From Hondaea fermentalgiana (lineage: Eukaryota; Sar; Bigyra; Thraustochytrida; Thraustochytriidae), in NCBI GenBank assembly GCA_014084085.1, contig NPFB01000040.1, positions 365,699 through 429,698 on the forward strand: DNA of 64,000 bases, read 5' to 3'. The translations under genes were made by a program, and so were the position numbers. The notes beneath the pieces were generated by a model. It did not search any database, was not told the DNA's origin, and was given only the letters and a program-made list of their open reading frames with translations. The first letter of the stretch is position 1; each line of letters begins with the position of its first letter. Positions 28,601-37,567 of this stretch are shown here, piece by piece.

Positions 28601-30641
28601 CGCGGGTTCACTGCCACAGCGATGGATATGCACATTATGTGGTTGGCAGAACCAACAAGAAGCCAAATGCCAGGCGTGCTCCAACGTAGGAGTTACGAAC
28701 CATTTCGCTCGCTGCAGGCTCGGGCTTTTCCAGCAAGTTCGTCGCTGCGTGGGCTGCAGCGCCGAACTCTCGCTCGCAGACCGCTTTGAAAGCCCATGCC
28801 CATGCTCAGCATCGGCTCTGTCTGTCTGTTCCGGGCGCCGCAGATATCTTGGAAAGAGTACCTCGTCTTCGAATCACGGAGGAGATGACCTTGTTGTGGG
28901 AAAGATTGACCTTATTTGCCCCGAATGTGAGCGCAAGGTTCTTCAAGGCGGGAATCCATGCGAAACAGCAACACAGGCTGACCTAGAAGAGGTCGCTCTT
29001 CTTGAGGTTCTCGAGGAACCCCCAAGCGCCCAAGAACATCATTCTACACAGGTCAGCGACGAAGTATCTGCCTCCTCACAAGGTGACTTGGAGGTCGCTC
29101 AGGATCAGGCTTCGTTCACGTGTCGCGAAGGACACGCGTTGAGCTTTGAAGAGAGCCTTGTTGGGGTCTTTGAATGCGACGCATGCTGCGAGCAGATTCA
29201 AGGTCCGCCAGGAACGTGCTTGACGTGTAACTCTGTTCTTTGCAAGCCATGTGCGCATTTGCAGCGCTATGCTGATCAAAACCGGAATTCTTCGTCCACT
29301 GTTGGTCCGCGACGGCGACGCAATGCTGTCATTTATAGCTCGCCAGAGTCTTTTCAAGCTCACCTCACGCGCGATACGCAGCCCCGGCGTCGAGCGAGGT
29401 CACACGTCGAGGCTGGTCGAGGAGCGCGCGCGTCCTCGCTTCGCAGTCTTGGGAGTAACACGAGGGACATGCGAAGTCTGAGCCAGCCGAGCGGCTGGGA
29501 ATGTGGACAATGCACCTTTTGGAATCTTCGCGAGTCATCTCGGGTTTGTGAGATCTGTAATAGTCCCCGAACCTGGCGCCAAAATTCGACGCAAACCCAT
29601 GATGCCAGCATGCGAAATCTTATTGCCCGCCACGATGCGGAAACCGACCAGGACGAAGACGTGGACGAAGACGATGATCTTACACTCGTTGACGACGAAG
29701 ACGACCTGGAAAGCTCAAGTGGCACAGGACTTACGTACTTCCAGCAGCATCCCACGCCCAGGAATCAGCGTCGTGTCTCGCGCCGTCCTCGTGCTGGGGC
29801 TTTCGATGGTGCCATGCAGAGTCCCGAGAGAAGGCGAATTGACTTTACTGCTCGAGGCATTGCAAATCGCACCGACAATACTAACGACAGCGACAGCGAG
29901 TCCATGGTTTCGCTTGACGATGATGCTGTGGCCAACCCTCCAAGGGTTACTGAATCTGACTCGCTACAATTCTTCCGAACATCGCTGGACAATCTTCGTC
30001 TCGATAACATGCCGTCGCAGACGTCCCGGATGACCAGGTCTACATCTCTTTTCTCGCCGAGAACAGACTCAAGCCTCTCACATGCTCGCTTTGGAAAAAC
30101 CTTGGCCGAGTCTCTCGTGCCAGCGCCCCCATTTCTCTCTGTCTGTCAACCACATGGTCAGGAGCTCGGCACGCGCTGTCTCACACTACTCAAACCCTTG
30201 CGCCGTGACGCATTGCGACTTCAAGAGAGCCCTCTCGTGCTTCACCGCGCATTTTCGATGGAGGTCTGGTGGGAAACGCGTTGCACAGGGACGCCAGGCT
30301 TTTCCTGCATTCGTGTCACACTCGAGCTCACAGATTGTAGTAGAAACGTTGTGTTTACGACTGCCAAGGACGTCCCGGACGTCGGTACATGCATGATCCA
30401 CGTCCCTGCACTTTGCGATTTCTTTGATCAAGCTGCATCGCAAAATGCTTCTTCTTCTTCTTCTTCTTCTTCTCTTTCTTCTTCTTCTTCTGATCAACAA
30501 AAAGAAAAAGAAGAAGGAAACTCACAAAACCTTCGTCTCACAGTGCGTCTTGAGGCTTGCGACGTGGACTCGCAGCCTCTCCTCGCAGTGTCTACGCCAT
30601 CCTTTCCAGTCATTGGCAAATCACAAGGAGATCAGCTTTGA
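25674..30641 (+). CDS. PH-domain RBR E3 ubiquitin ligase with several additional zinc fingers
   Basis: 1655 residues, one exon, ATG at 25674. A PH-like domain at about 60-220 (YEWTISVPRYRGLLLVRL, DQWVSALRAFE) is followed by basic Ser-rich linkers and a UBA-like helix set at about 390-430 (VAEEILRDHDWNLRAAMLAVL). RING1 starts at C451 (CAICFENF, LRCGHAFCRGCW). An IBR follows (VRWCPQSGCG, CSCGFKFCFDCG). The RING2/Rcat (CPKCKVPIEKMQGCNHMVC) has a putative catalytic cysteine at C665, equivalent to the HHARI active Cys. An Ariadne-like helical region follows. Two RanBP2-type fingers begin at W984 (WICTLCGW) and W1275 (WECGQCTFW). Between them lie a Cys-rich ribbon and a DC1/B-box-like segment near 1150. 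A Ser-run sits near 1590-1605. RBR ligases pass ubiquitin through a Rcat thioester. PH suggests membrane lipid recruitment and NZF ubiquitin binding (inference). Confidence 0.88.
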   Translation: MMLMGNNGGDGDDVDPESVLETENGPREEPRTPVPAASTELLLRELGNVKMRGRVRKLPKYLSLSQMVEERMPTKVGVLQVMRFAGRRSAIWQNQLLVLCGNTIAIFPTTYGPEDEEVLTRIFREKKSARRKLRSETHFDLSEPDLSVSVALSAAVHRQPGEIATAQDSQHSYEWTISVPRYRGLLLVRLRSPTAEDRDQWVSALRAFESRVSTSFSAFRPKSLSVETSQNSALLQSSRKSAQIPRHQSSTRRYSNLKDAAKALPLPDIKTVDGLAGAAKTTNSQPKSRRWGIPKFRRRKGAPNGSALRSPRSPALRKVHSEARFDAAALHTIKKIATPPKDEKDETFTSDIIRAMQDRFSSASDYIVYSDQEKIVARRQDVTNCLADYLVRTSHEHSYTPDQTVAEEILRDHDWNLRAAMLAVLQAPSPRDTSRSTTQDTPDTSLHVTTCAICFENFGVDESNEDPSKEAASLRCGHAFCRGCWTANISCRIRDGKACLCTECMAPGCRERATAAFVRQHAESDELRERFDRLYADAFVDSCETVRWCPQSGCGNAVEWKLAEDTNTSQSTATSAKHETDMCARSVHCSCGFKFCFDCGSESHAPATCEQVEAWHQVLVAAEEARQVKAAPRKEQEQVMAKRWILNNARPCPKCKVPIEKMQGCNHMVCSSCKHEYCWACLGPWTDHSTETGGFFRCKIADERTDEVLARQDAARTAMQQDFAQTRDRALEERKRNAEQEEAFRKANQLRKRVAHFVKQYDQHDAIAQWAKNVSQDFDRALENETQILGPQRALVDFLQKILRVLADCRAMLKWVVVVSYFLNAESSTAANWVFGLDELKERLPLTDAVSIDGPHRALFAAKLGACVQLADRLQHAVEGPALSIGLDDANATRAKLWKKSPWARQRVRKALELATVLAPLQSELSTVSCQALERLQEVQRLAEVTNGVFPRLSRPLLENLDRPVDGQSDKEPLIVAGSLPQRWICTLCGWQNQQEAKCQACSNVGVTNHFARCRLGLFQQVRRCVGCSAELSLADRFESPCPCSASALSVCSGRRRYLGKSTSSSNHGGDDLVVGKIDLICPECERKVLQGGNPCETATQADLEEVALLEVLEEPPSAQEHHSTQVSDEVSASSQGDLEVAQDQASFTCREGHALSFEESLVGVFECDACCEQIQGPPGTCLTCNSVLCKPCAHLQRYADQNRNSSSTVGPRRRRNAVIYSSPESFQAHLTRDTQPRRRARSHVEAGRGARASSLRSLGSNTRDMRSLSQPSGWECGQCTFWNLRESSRVCEICNSPRTWRQNSTQTHDASMRNLIARHDAETDQDEDVDEDDDLTLVDDEDDLESSSGTGLTYFQQHPTPRNQRRVSRRPRAGAFDGAMQSPERRRIDFTARGIANRTDNTNDSDSESMVSLDDDAVANPPRVTESDSLQFFRTSLDNLRLDNMPSQTSRMTRSTSLFSPRTDSSLSHARFGKTLAESLVPAPPFLSVCQPHGQELGTRCLTLLKPLRRDALRLQESPLVLHRAFSMEVWWETRCTGTPGFSCIRVTLELTDCSRNVVFTTAKDVPDVGTCMIHVPALCDFFDQAASQNASSSSSSSSLSSSSSDQQKEKEEGNSQNLRLTVRLEACDVDSQPLLAVSTPSFPVIGKSQGDQL

Positions 30642-30861
30642 CTGTTCTTGAAACTCGAAAAGATCGTAAAATCTCGCAATCTTTCATGGTATTTTTAGTT
30701 TTTCTTTGTGTGACCGTTACGATTTTTTTTCACAAAGCTCAAAGTTGCCAGCCAGTGACCATCTTCTTCGGGAAAGCTTCGACTGGGCTCCTGCTCCTAG
30801 AAGAAATAAAGACGAGGCTTGCACAAAAGCATGAGGCAGAATCGAAACTTGGCAGCTGGCA

Positions 30862-31566
30862 ATGGCGAAGGAAGAGACAGCGCAGGCCCGGAAGGAGGAG
30901 GCCTCGGGCGATGACGCGGACGAGCAGGTGGCGCCTCAGTTCCGTGCGGAGGCAAAGTCGTACAGGGACCATCTGCCAGGCATGAAAGCAGCACAGCTGC
31001 GACCCTTGCTAACTCTCGTTCGGAGACGTGGAAGAGAAAGCTCGCAAGAGCAGCTCTTGGACCTGCGAAAGTCGCGAGGGCGCGCAGTCCTTCTCACAGG
31101 TTGCAGCCTCGACGATCTTCGTGAGAGCGAAAATGATGGAGAGCTCAGACTTCATGTCGAGGAGCTCAATGAGCTTCAACAGCGGTTCCGGGATTCACTT
31201 CAGATTGTTGTCTTGCAGTCTGAGCACAAAGGGAAACTATGGCGCAAACGGTCGCGCGCAGAAAAAGCCCAGGCTTTGCGTCAGACGCGGCAAGCAATGG
31301 AGACCCTTGACGTTGAATTTCAAATGAGCCGTCCTTTGGCTGTGGATGGCCCGGACACCCTCGCCTTGCTCAAGCACCTCAAAGCTCAATCCCAAAACCC
31401 TCTCGACATTGGCTCAAAGTTCTCAACATACTTTGTTCTAGATGCGACGGGATGTTTTCACTGTAGGCGAAGTGGCATCTTTCCGATGCAGCTTGAGGCT
31501 GAATTGGAGAGTCTCTGCTGCGTGACAGGACTTTTTTCATACGTGGAATCAGCAGACCAGGCTTGA
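30862..31566 (+). CDS. Hypothetical protein, 234 residues, charged and helical
   Basis: No family was recognised. The sequence starts acidic/basic (KEETAQARKEE) and is predicted mainly helical, with a heptad-like stretch at about 95-150 (LRLHVEELNELQQRFRDSL, then RKRSRAEKAQALRQTRQAM). The last third is more globular and has six Cys, including CFHC. No signal peptide or membrane segment is seen. It follows the RBR gene by 220 bases in the same direction and ends 58 bases from the convergent PG-rich-repeat gene. Intact frame, ordinary codon use and an ATG in AATGG context support a real gene. Confidence 0.65.
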   Translation: MAKEETAQARKEEASGDDADEQVAPQFRAEAKSYRDHLPGMKAAQLRPLLTLVRRRGRESSQEQLLDLRKSRGRAVLLTGCSLDDLRESENDGELRLHVEELNELQQRFRDSLQIVVLQSEHKGKLWRKRSRAEKAQALRQTRQAMETLDVEFQMSRPLAVDGPDTLALLKHLKAQSQNPLDIGSKFSTYFVLDATGCFHCRRSGIFPMQLEAELESLCCVTGLFSYVESADQA

Positions 31567-31624
31567 TTTTGATCGTAGACCGAGCACGAGTGCCGCTTTT
31601 GAATCTTTCGGCTTGCCTGAGTGA

Positions 31625-34600
31625 TCACAAAACTTTTTGCGCACGCGGAATCGTCTTGCCAGACTTGACTTTTGTCGTACGCGGAGGACGGGTCCTCCTT
31701 TGTTTGCCTGAGTCATTTTCCTTGTCTCCTCGTGCGCGAGCCACGGCTTGCTTGCGTTCGCTTCTGATGGCCTTTCGCAATTGAGCATTTTTCCCAGCTT
31801 GGTTCACCTTAAATGTGCGCTCTTCATGGGCTCTTTCTTCTTGGCGATGCGTAAGAATCGGTTTCGGCACGTCCGTCTCAAGACCAACGGCGCCACCAAT
31901 TACACGAGGCTTTAGAAAATGCTCGGATGCGCGTACATCGGGATGAACCGGCGATGCCATGAGAACGCCCGGAGAGTGAATGTCACACACTGGAGACGAC
32001 CTCCCCGTCTGCGTTTCCATCGCAAGGGTGCCTGCAGCTTTGCGCTTCAGCAATGGAGTGGGATCCGGATTGAGCTCCAAAACGTTGCCTTGCTCTGCAA
32101 GGGCCCTTGCATGTGCCGACATTGGGGCTGCGCGGTCGTCGGCGGCAGGAATGACGCCTCCCACAACGCGTAGATTTTGTGACGGCGCGTCCCGGGCTGC
32201 GCGCGCGTCAATCTCGGAGAGAATGTCGGGAGGTGCTCCTTTAACTTGGCGTCCAGGCTGCTTCCTCATGTTCACATGACCCTTAGGTGCCGGATGTACT
32301 GACCTGCCTAGCATCGAAAGCTGGGCCATACCCTTTTCTAACTCTGCTAGGTTTGGCGAGTTCGGACCTTTGCCAGCGTCTTTTCCGCTCGTGTCCGCCC
32401 ACCTTGGTTGCGACTTATCCATGCCGAGAACGCCTCGAATATGGCGGGGGCGCACGTGAGCGTCTGCCCTTGTAGGATCAAGTACGAGTTCCTCTGTTTG
32501 GAACGATGAATTCTCTCCTGTTTTCTTCTCCTTGACATTCTTTGCATCGAGATGGCGAGGTGCTGATTTTGCCATATTTACCAACGTCCGCGAGGTCCTT
32601 GCTCCCCGACGCTGCGCGCCCTTTGCATTTCGGCCACCAAGGCAATCATGGCCCTTTTCTGCGTTCGCATAGTCTGCATCCAGATAACGAGGTCGGTCAG
32701 CCTCTCGTTTTTCGTTATCAAAACGTCCCTGTTGCCGCTGCATGTCCACGGTTGCACTCTCACTTGCCTGTCGCGGCTTGGTGATGCGAAGACCCGCATC
32801 TACGTCATATTCCGTGCGTGAATGATTCGCTTTTGACTCGCTTTCCTCATCGGGAAACCTCTTTGGAGCCTTGGCAAAGTCAGGTACGTGACGCACAACC
32901 CGAGGTTTGACAGCATCGAGGTTTCGCGATAAAGTCTCGCTTTCGAAAACTACTGGCAATGCTTCATCACCTTCGCCGAACTCATCTTGAATTTGTACGG
33001 GAAGCAAGTTGCGCGGGGATCCCATGCTCATGTTAGCAGCTCGGGAACGCTTGCGAAGAAAAGCGCGACCACGTTCGGGATCGAGAGCCAGATACTCATT
33101 CTCGTATTCGTCCTTTGATTGCCGATCTCCGTCGCCTCGACCGCGTTTATCTGGTGAAAATCGTTGTGGCAATTTGTCCATTGGCACGAGTTCTTGGGTA
33201 CGTTTGTACTTGAACTTTTCTCGGTCAGGTTCGAGATCCAGAAATGCCTCGTCGCCCGCGCCACTTCCAAAATCAATGTTTGGGAAAGAGTCGTCCTGCT
33301 GCCTGGCGTTTCCACTGCCTTGTCTGTTTGACGGGAGCTTCGAAAAGGCGTATCCAGCGGCACCCGGGGCCTTCTTTTTGGTCCTTTCCTTGGCGCTTAC
33401 GGCATCGAGTTCCAATATTGGCGCATGATTGTCCAGCTCTTGCGCTTTTTCAAACCGTGACGACGCGTTCATTCGATCCATATCTGGGGCTCGGGATTTC
33501 TCAACACCAAAGCGACTGACGCGTGACGATACCTGGTATCGCCCTGGGCCGAGGGCTGCAAGATCAGGATCCTGCTGCTGAAAGTCAGCCTCTGTGAATG
33601 GAATGGTGCGTAGAGCACCCTTCCGACGAACACTGACACGTTCACGACCCGTCGCGCGTGACATAAGTGCGGGACGGTTGTCCTCGTCGTCAGTGATCCA
33701 CTCGCGGTGTGTCGTTGCGGCTTCATACGTTCCTGGTCCTCTATACATGTTTTCCAGTTCACGTCGCATCTGTGCTTCAAGCGCTTGCGGTGGAAGCGGC
33801 GCGGGTTCTCGATAAGTAAAACCTTTGATTTTACTTGGATCGTTGGGGGTCGTTGCAAGAGCATCTGCTTGCATTTCCGCAACGTCGAGGTCAACTCCCA
33901 GAGCCTCCAGTATTTGGTCTGCACGCGTTGCGCTTGCAGCCTTAATCTTGTCGCGTATCGCTTCATTTGCGGCACGCTGCTTAGCGCGTTGGGCTTCTGC
34001 TCTTTCCATAGATACAACGTGTGTGTTGCGGCGAGGCTCAACCGCTTCTTGATTGAGATGCAAATGGCGCGCAGGTCCTCTTTTTTCGCTTGCTTTGCGA
34101 CGCATGTGTCGCTGCAGAATGAGCGCGCGCCTTGCATCTGCTTCGACCATGAACGGTCTTCGCGCCCACGAGGAGGGTTTCTCATGCAAGAAGTGCTGAG
34201 CAAGACCTTCCATGCCTTGATCTGAGTCGGCGGAGCTGCTGCTCGAATAGCTCGTGCAAGACCTGCTTCCCAGTGAAGACGTTTCCGCGGAGTCGTACTC
34301 GTCAATGTCAAAGCACTTTGATTCGCGTTTACCTTCATCCGTAAATCGAGATCGTTCGGAAGTAGGACTTGAACAGTCTGCACCCGGTGAATGGGACGCA
34401 TCGACTGCAAAGGCTGTTGCTTCCTCTCTATCCTCTGTCTTGGTTGGTTTGAGGTCCTCTTGCAGTACCGCCACGGGCTGACCTTGCGGCTTTGGCCAGC
34501 GTGGAGGACCCTTGAAGGAACTTGAGCCCCCCGGGACTCGACTTTGAGTAAGGGTGAACGCGCGCTGAGTGTCATAGCTCCCGACTCCCGGAGTCTCTTG

Positions 34601-35845
34601 AGGAGGCCTCTGAGAGCGATGTTTAGTTTTCGCCTTTTCCAGAGACTGCATCGTATTCGTCTTGGTACTTTCGTCACGACTCGCCTTTCGTGATTGTTGA
34701 AAGGAAGTAAAGGTGGACTCGTCAAAGTGAGCTCCAGGCCCTAGTTTAGCGGCTGAGGCGGTTTGACGCGCATTTCGAGCGATGAGCTGTTTAGATTGTT
34801 CAACAGGTTTTGCAAAGCTGCTGGAAGGCGGGCAAAAGCCTGAGGTCAGCCTGACTTGTTGCGGAGACCTTTCCGTGATATCGTCTTTTTTCATTGGCGA
34901 GGGAGGCTTTCGATAAGAAGTTGGCACCCACGCAACTGCGCCTCGCTTCGGTTTGGAGGCAAGCCATGCCTTTAGCGGATCGAAATCACGGTCGTCAATA
35001 ACAGATTCCTCATGCAAAGTCGTCTCTTCCTCGTTGGACTCTTCAGAGGGTGACTTGGGTCGCCTGTAAATGTCCGCAGTAGAGGTAGCAGATTGCCAGC
35101 AAGCCACGCCTTTCACGCGTGCTTCCGTGGCGCGATATGCGCGCTCGAGAGATGGCATAAAGATTTCTTGCACAGTCTCGGCATTGGGCTTGCTTTCATT
35201 CTTTGCACGAATTTCGCGTTTTGACACATAATCTGTAAGCTTGGCTCCTTTAGGTGGGGCAAAGCTCGGACCGGTGGTCCTCTTCTCCACGAGACGATGA
35301 CTGGGGTTGTATTGACCTACTCCAGGCCCGTTCGCTGATCGATTTGCTCTCGACGTTCTTTTGTCTGAAGGACCCTTTTCTGGTCCAAATCGGCCGCCGC
35401 GCGGCTTTTGGACGCGAGAGGAAGCTGCGAGAGCCTTGCCCAGATCTTCTTGTGTGTGCAAGACTGGTTGTGAATTGCCTTGATTGTTTGCGATCGGCAT
35501 CTGACGACGTTTCGTGCAAGATCTGACCATTTTGATGCCTGATGGTTTTCGCAGCACCGCCTCATGACAAGGGTCATAGTGTCCGGGAGCAGGCGTCACG
35601 AATGGTTCACGCTTGCGCTTCTCCTTTCGTAAACAGTAGCGTGCTTCGTTACCAGGTGTGGAACGTGGTCCGCGGTCGTCGGGCCTTTTGCGCGTGGAAA
35701 TTGGATCATCATCAAAGGTCCATACTGCAGCAGGATCAGCAGCAGCAGTAGGCGAAGCAGTAATCTCCGTGGTCTGCGCGCTGGCTTCTAGATTCGATAC
35801 AGCTGCTTCAACTTGCGCAAGCAGGAGCGAAATATCGCTAGCCAT
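31625..35845 (-). CDS. Sperm-tail PG-rich repeat (SHIPPO/STPGR-type) protein with a second C-terminal repeat
   Basis: 1406 residues, one exon. PG-Y motifs typical of STPGR proteins recur: TPAPGHYDP (about 84-92), GPGVGQYNPSHR (about 173-184), TPGVGSYDTQRAFT, GPGTYEAATTH and ALGPGRYQVSSR. Spaced GxSF/RF elements accompany some of them. STPGR proteins are associated with axonemal doublet or other stable microtubules, pointing to the flagellum. An Arg/Ala-rich helix with RADQILEALGVDLDVAEM lies mid-protein. The final ~540 residues contain a different repeat of about 45-60 residues (consensus roughly LDPDR....RPR.....M.K...RF), seen in at least six to eight units between 33260 and 31850. The protein is basic overall, with acidic patches. 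A start at 35845 fits an intact N-terminus (MASDISLLLAQVEAAVSNLE). Confidence 0.85.
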   Translation of the reverse strand: MASDISLLLAQVEAAVSNLEASAQTTEITASPTAAADPAAVWTFDDDPISTRKRPDDRGPRSTPGNEARYCLRKEKRKREPFVTPAPGHYDPCHEAVLRKPSGIKMVRSCTKRRQMPIANNQGNSQPVLHTQEDLGKALAASSRVQKPRGGRFGPEKGPSDKRTSRANRSANGPGVGQYNPSHRLVEKRTTGPSFAPPKGAKLTDYVSKREIRAKNESKPNAETVQEIFMPSLERAYRATEARVKGVACWQSATSTADIYRRPKSPSEESNEEETTLHEESVIDDRDFDPLKAWLASKPKRGAVAWVPTSYRKPPSPMKKDDITERSPQQVRLTSGFCPPSSSFAKPVEQSKQLIARNARQTASAAKLGPGAHFDESTFTSFQQSRKASRDESTKTNTMQSLEKAKTKHRSQRPPQETPGVGSYDTQRAFTLTQSRVPGGSSSFKGPPRWPKPQGQPVAVLQEDLKPTKTEDREEATAFAVDASHSPGADCSSPTSERSRFTDEGKRESKCFDIDEYDSAETSSLGSRSCTSYSSSSSADSDQGMEGLAQHFLHEKPSSWARRPFMVEADARRALILQRHMRRKASEKRGPARHLHLNQEAVEPRRNTHVVSMERAEAQRAKQRAANEAIRDKIKAASATRADQILEALGVDLDVAEMQADALATTPNDPSKIKGFTYREPAPLPPQALEAQMRRELENMYRGPGTYEAATTHREWITDDEDNRPALMSRATGRERVSVRRKGALRTIPFTEADFQQQDPDLAALGPGRYQVSSRVSRFGVEKSRAPDMDRMNASSRFEKAQELDNHAPILELDAVSAKERTKKKAPGAAGYAFSKLPSNRQGSGNARQQDDSFPNIDFGSGAGDEAFLDLEPDREKFKYKRTQELVPMDKLPQRFSPDKRGRGDGDRQSKDEYENEYLALDPERGRAFLRKRSRAANMSMGSPRNLLPVQIQDEFGEGDEALPVVFESETLSRNLDAVKPRVVRHVPDFAKAPKRFPDEESESKANHSRTEYDVDAGLRITKPRQASESATVDMQRQQGRFDNEKREADRPRYLDADYANAEKGHDCLGGRNAKGAQRRGARTSRTLVNMAKSAPRHLDAKNVKEKKTGENSSFQTEELVLDPTRADAHVRPRHIRGVLGMDKSQPRWADTSGKDAGKGPNSPNLAELEKGMAQLSMLGRSVHPAPKGHVNMRKQPGRQVKGAPPDILSEIDARAARDAPSQNLRVVGGVIPAADDRAAPMSAHARALAEQGNVLELNPDPTPLLKRKAAGTLAMETQTGRSSPVCDIHSPGVLMASPVHPDVRASEHFLKPRVIGGAVGLETDVPKPILTHRQEERAHEERTFKVNQAGKNAQLRKAIRSERKQAVARARGDKENDSGKQRRTRPPRTTKVKSGKTIPRAQKVL

Positions 35846-36244
35846 GTGTTCGACGTTTTTCTTCTTTCTCCCTTGCAGTCGCCACGCACGCCAATCACCT
35901 CTCCAAGTGACAGGCCAGGAATGGGCGCGTCTTCGCGACGCCTCGTATGCCGCAGACTTGCTTGCTTATGTGCTTTGATGATTTGGGACGACTTTGACAT
36001 TCCATGTTGAGGTGTCCGTTATTCGGGACATGACTAACCTGTCCTTTTCGCGTTTTGCTCTGTTTCAACTTTTTTCTCTTCAGATTGTAGGCCTAGCACC
36101 GACGCTAACAATCCGCTCTGCATGTGAGAAGCAGACGCAAGGGAAAGAAAAAGAGACAGAGAAAGCTCTCTCGCATTGGCGTCTCGAATTCCTCTTGGTG
36201 ACAGCTTTCCAGTAAATTTCTATACTTTTTTTATTTCCAATTTC
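35846..36244. other. 399-base intergenic spacer between two minus-strand genes
   Basis: Holds the 3' end of the PG-rich-repeat gene's promoter and the presumed poly(A) area upstream of it; pyrimidine-rich on plus with T-runs. No gene was recognised. Confidence 0.5.
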
Positions 36245-37567
36245 CTATGCGGCATCCACGATCATAGCTTCCGGTCCACTGGAATCAGAGCTGGACTTCA
36301 GGTCTTCTGTTTTCGTCGTCGCTCTGGGCGACGCAGCAAGAACGTCAGATTCAACAAGGATCTGTTCAGGCGTCACTGCGTCCCATCGCCACAGAATGGA
36401 ATCAGAAGTGGCAATCGCCACACTTGAGCAGTCACGGATGAATGCGCAGGAGGTCACGGGCGAGCGAATACGAGGCATTCCAATCATGTGGATTTGCGCA
36501 GCTTTCTCAATGTCAAAGACATAGACCTCGCCCCAATTGTTTCCGCATCCAATGAAGCGACGGCAGGATGAAATGCCAAAGCGTGTGCGACGATGGTTTG
36601 TGTAGTCGGCGCGAATGGTCGGATCAGAGCTGTGCGGAACAGACATGACGGACAGTGGCTCAGAGTCAGATATGTTCTGCACCACAAGTCGACCGCGCGC
36701 ATCGAGGACAGCAACGCGATTCTCGTCAATGAACTCGAGACTGTCAATGGCAGCATTGCCTGGAGCAATAAGGTCCCGAGCGTTTGCAGACCTCTTGCAA
36801 TGGCGGTCGTCGGACGCGGAAGCAGGAGCAACAGGGGCAGCAGGAGCAGGATTTTCTGCAGCAGACTCCCAAGAGGTCATTATGTCTGCATCAAAGAAAG
36901 TGACTCGGCCACTCGTGTAGCCAACGACGAAGCTCTGTCCGGATGGATGACATGCTATGCTGCTTGGAACATCCGTGCCAATATCAAAGACAGCCAGACA
37001 GGCTGGGCGGAGTTCTTGCTCGCGTGTGGCATAGTCGTGCTCCTGCAGACCGTTCCATACGCGCGCAGTTTGGTCGTCAGCGACGGAAACGACGACACCA
37101 GGAAGACACGGATGGGCCTCCAGATCCTTGACGGCGGACGTGTGGCCCTTGAAGAGGCCAACCACGCGACAATGAGCCACGCTCATGACGCTCACTTCCC
37201 CGGACTCGCCGGCAAAAGCCAAAAGGGCTTCATTTTCCCAGTTCTCTGGCTGTTGCAGCCAAGCGAGGCAAGACAGCGTGCCTCCCTTGGCGTACTCAGT
37301 TTCAACGTTTTGCAGCACGCACGAAAGGTCCAAGTGGCCTCCACAGTGACTATTGTCGTAGATGCTTACGAGGCTGGCGCCCACGGAGGCCAGCATGTGT
37401 CTGTTGCTCTCCTTGGGATGGTATTGAAGCATCTCCACGGGAGCCAGATGGTTTTCCTTGACGATCTTGCGCAGTTGAAGGTTTAGGATGCGCTCCTCGG
37501 CTGAGCTGGCTGTGCGCGCCGCCGCCGCCGCCGCCGCCGCCACGACGGCATCATCGGAGGCCTGCAT
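36245..37567 (-). CDS. WD40-repeat protein resembling the Polycomb subunit EED/ESC
   Basis: 440 residues from the first ATG at 37567. The frame is open for 27 more codons to a TTG, then a TAG. The N-terminus has a run of nine alanines encoded by GCC/GCG triplets. WD-type blades follow: LLAFAGESGEVSVMSV, GLFKGHTSAVKDLEAHP, VVSVADDQTARVWN, SIACHPSGQSFVVGY. The last blades are the most telling: RTRFGISSCRRFIGCGNNWG, then VYVFDI and CAFIRDCSSVAIATSDSILWRWD. This closely parallels the EED C-terminus, where a loss-of-colour-like FS..ALGNQ.G...VWD block is followed by [20 protein letters not shown]. EED reads H3K27me3 within PRC2, so a chromatin role is proposed. The aromatic-cage residues were not verified. 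A different WD40 family, such as LRWD1-like, remains possible. Confidence 0.7.
   Translation of the reverse strand: MQASDDAVVAAAAAAAARTASSAEERILNLQLRKIVKENHLAPVEMLQYHPKESNRHMLASVGASLVSIYDNSHCGGHLDLSCVLQNVETEYAKGGTLSCLAWLQQPENWENEALLAFAGESGEVSVMSVAHCRVVGLFKGHTSAVKDLEAHPCLPGVVVSVADDQTARVWNGLQEHDYATREQELRPACLAVFDIGTDVPSSIACHPSGQSFVVGYTSGRVTFFDADIMTSWESAAENPAPAAPVAPASASDDRHCKRSANARDLIAPGNAAIDSLEFIDENRVAVLDARGRLVVQNISDSEPLSVMSVPHSSDPTIRADYTNHRRTRFGISSCRRFIGCGNNWGEVYVFDIEKAAQIHMIGMPRIRSPVTSCAFIRDCSSVAIATSDSILWRWDAVTPEQILVESDVLAASPRATTKTEDLKSSSDSSGPEAMIVDAA

Noticed and set aside
33469..34725. 418-codon second frame on the same strand as the PG-rich-repeat gene
   Set aside because: Possible dual coding was considered. 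It is Arg/Ser/Gln-rich without domains, and the main frame carries the clear PG-Y motifs.
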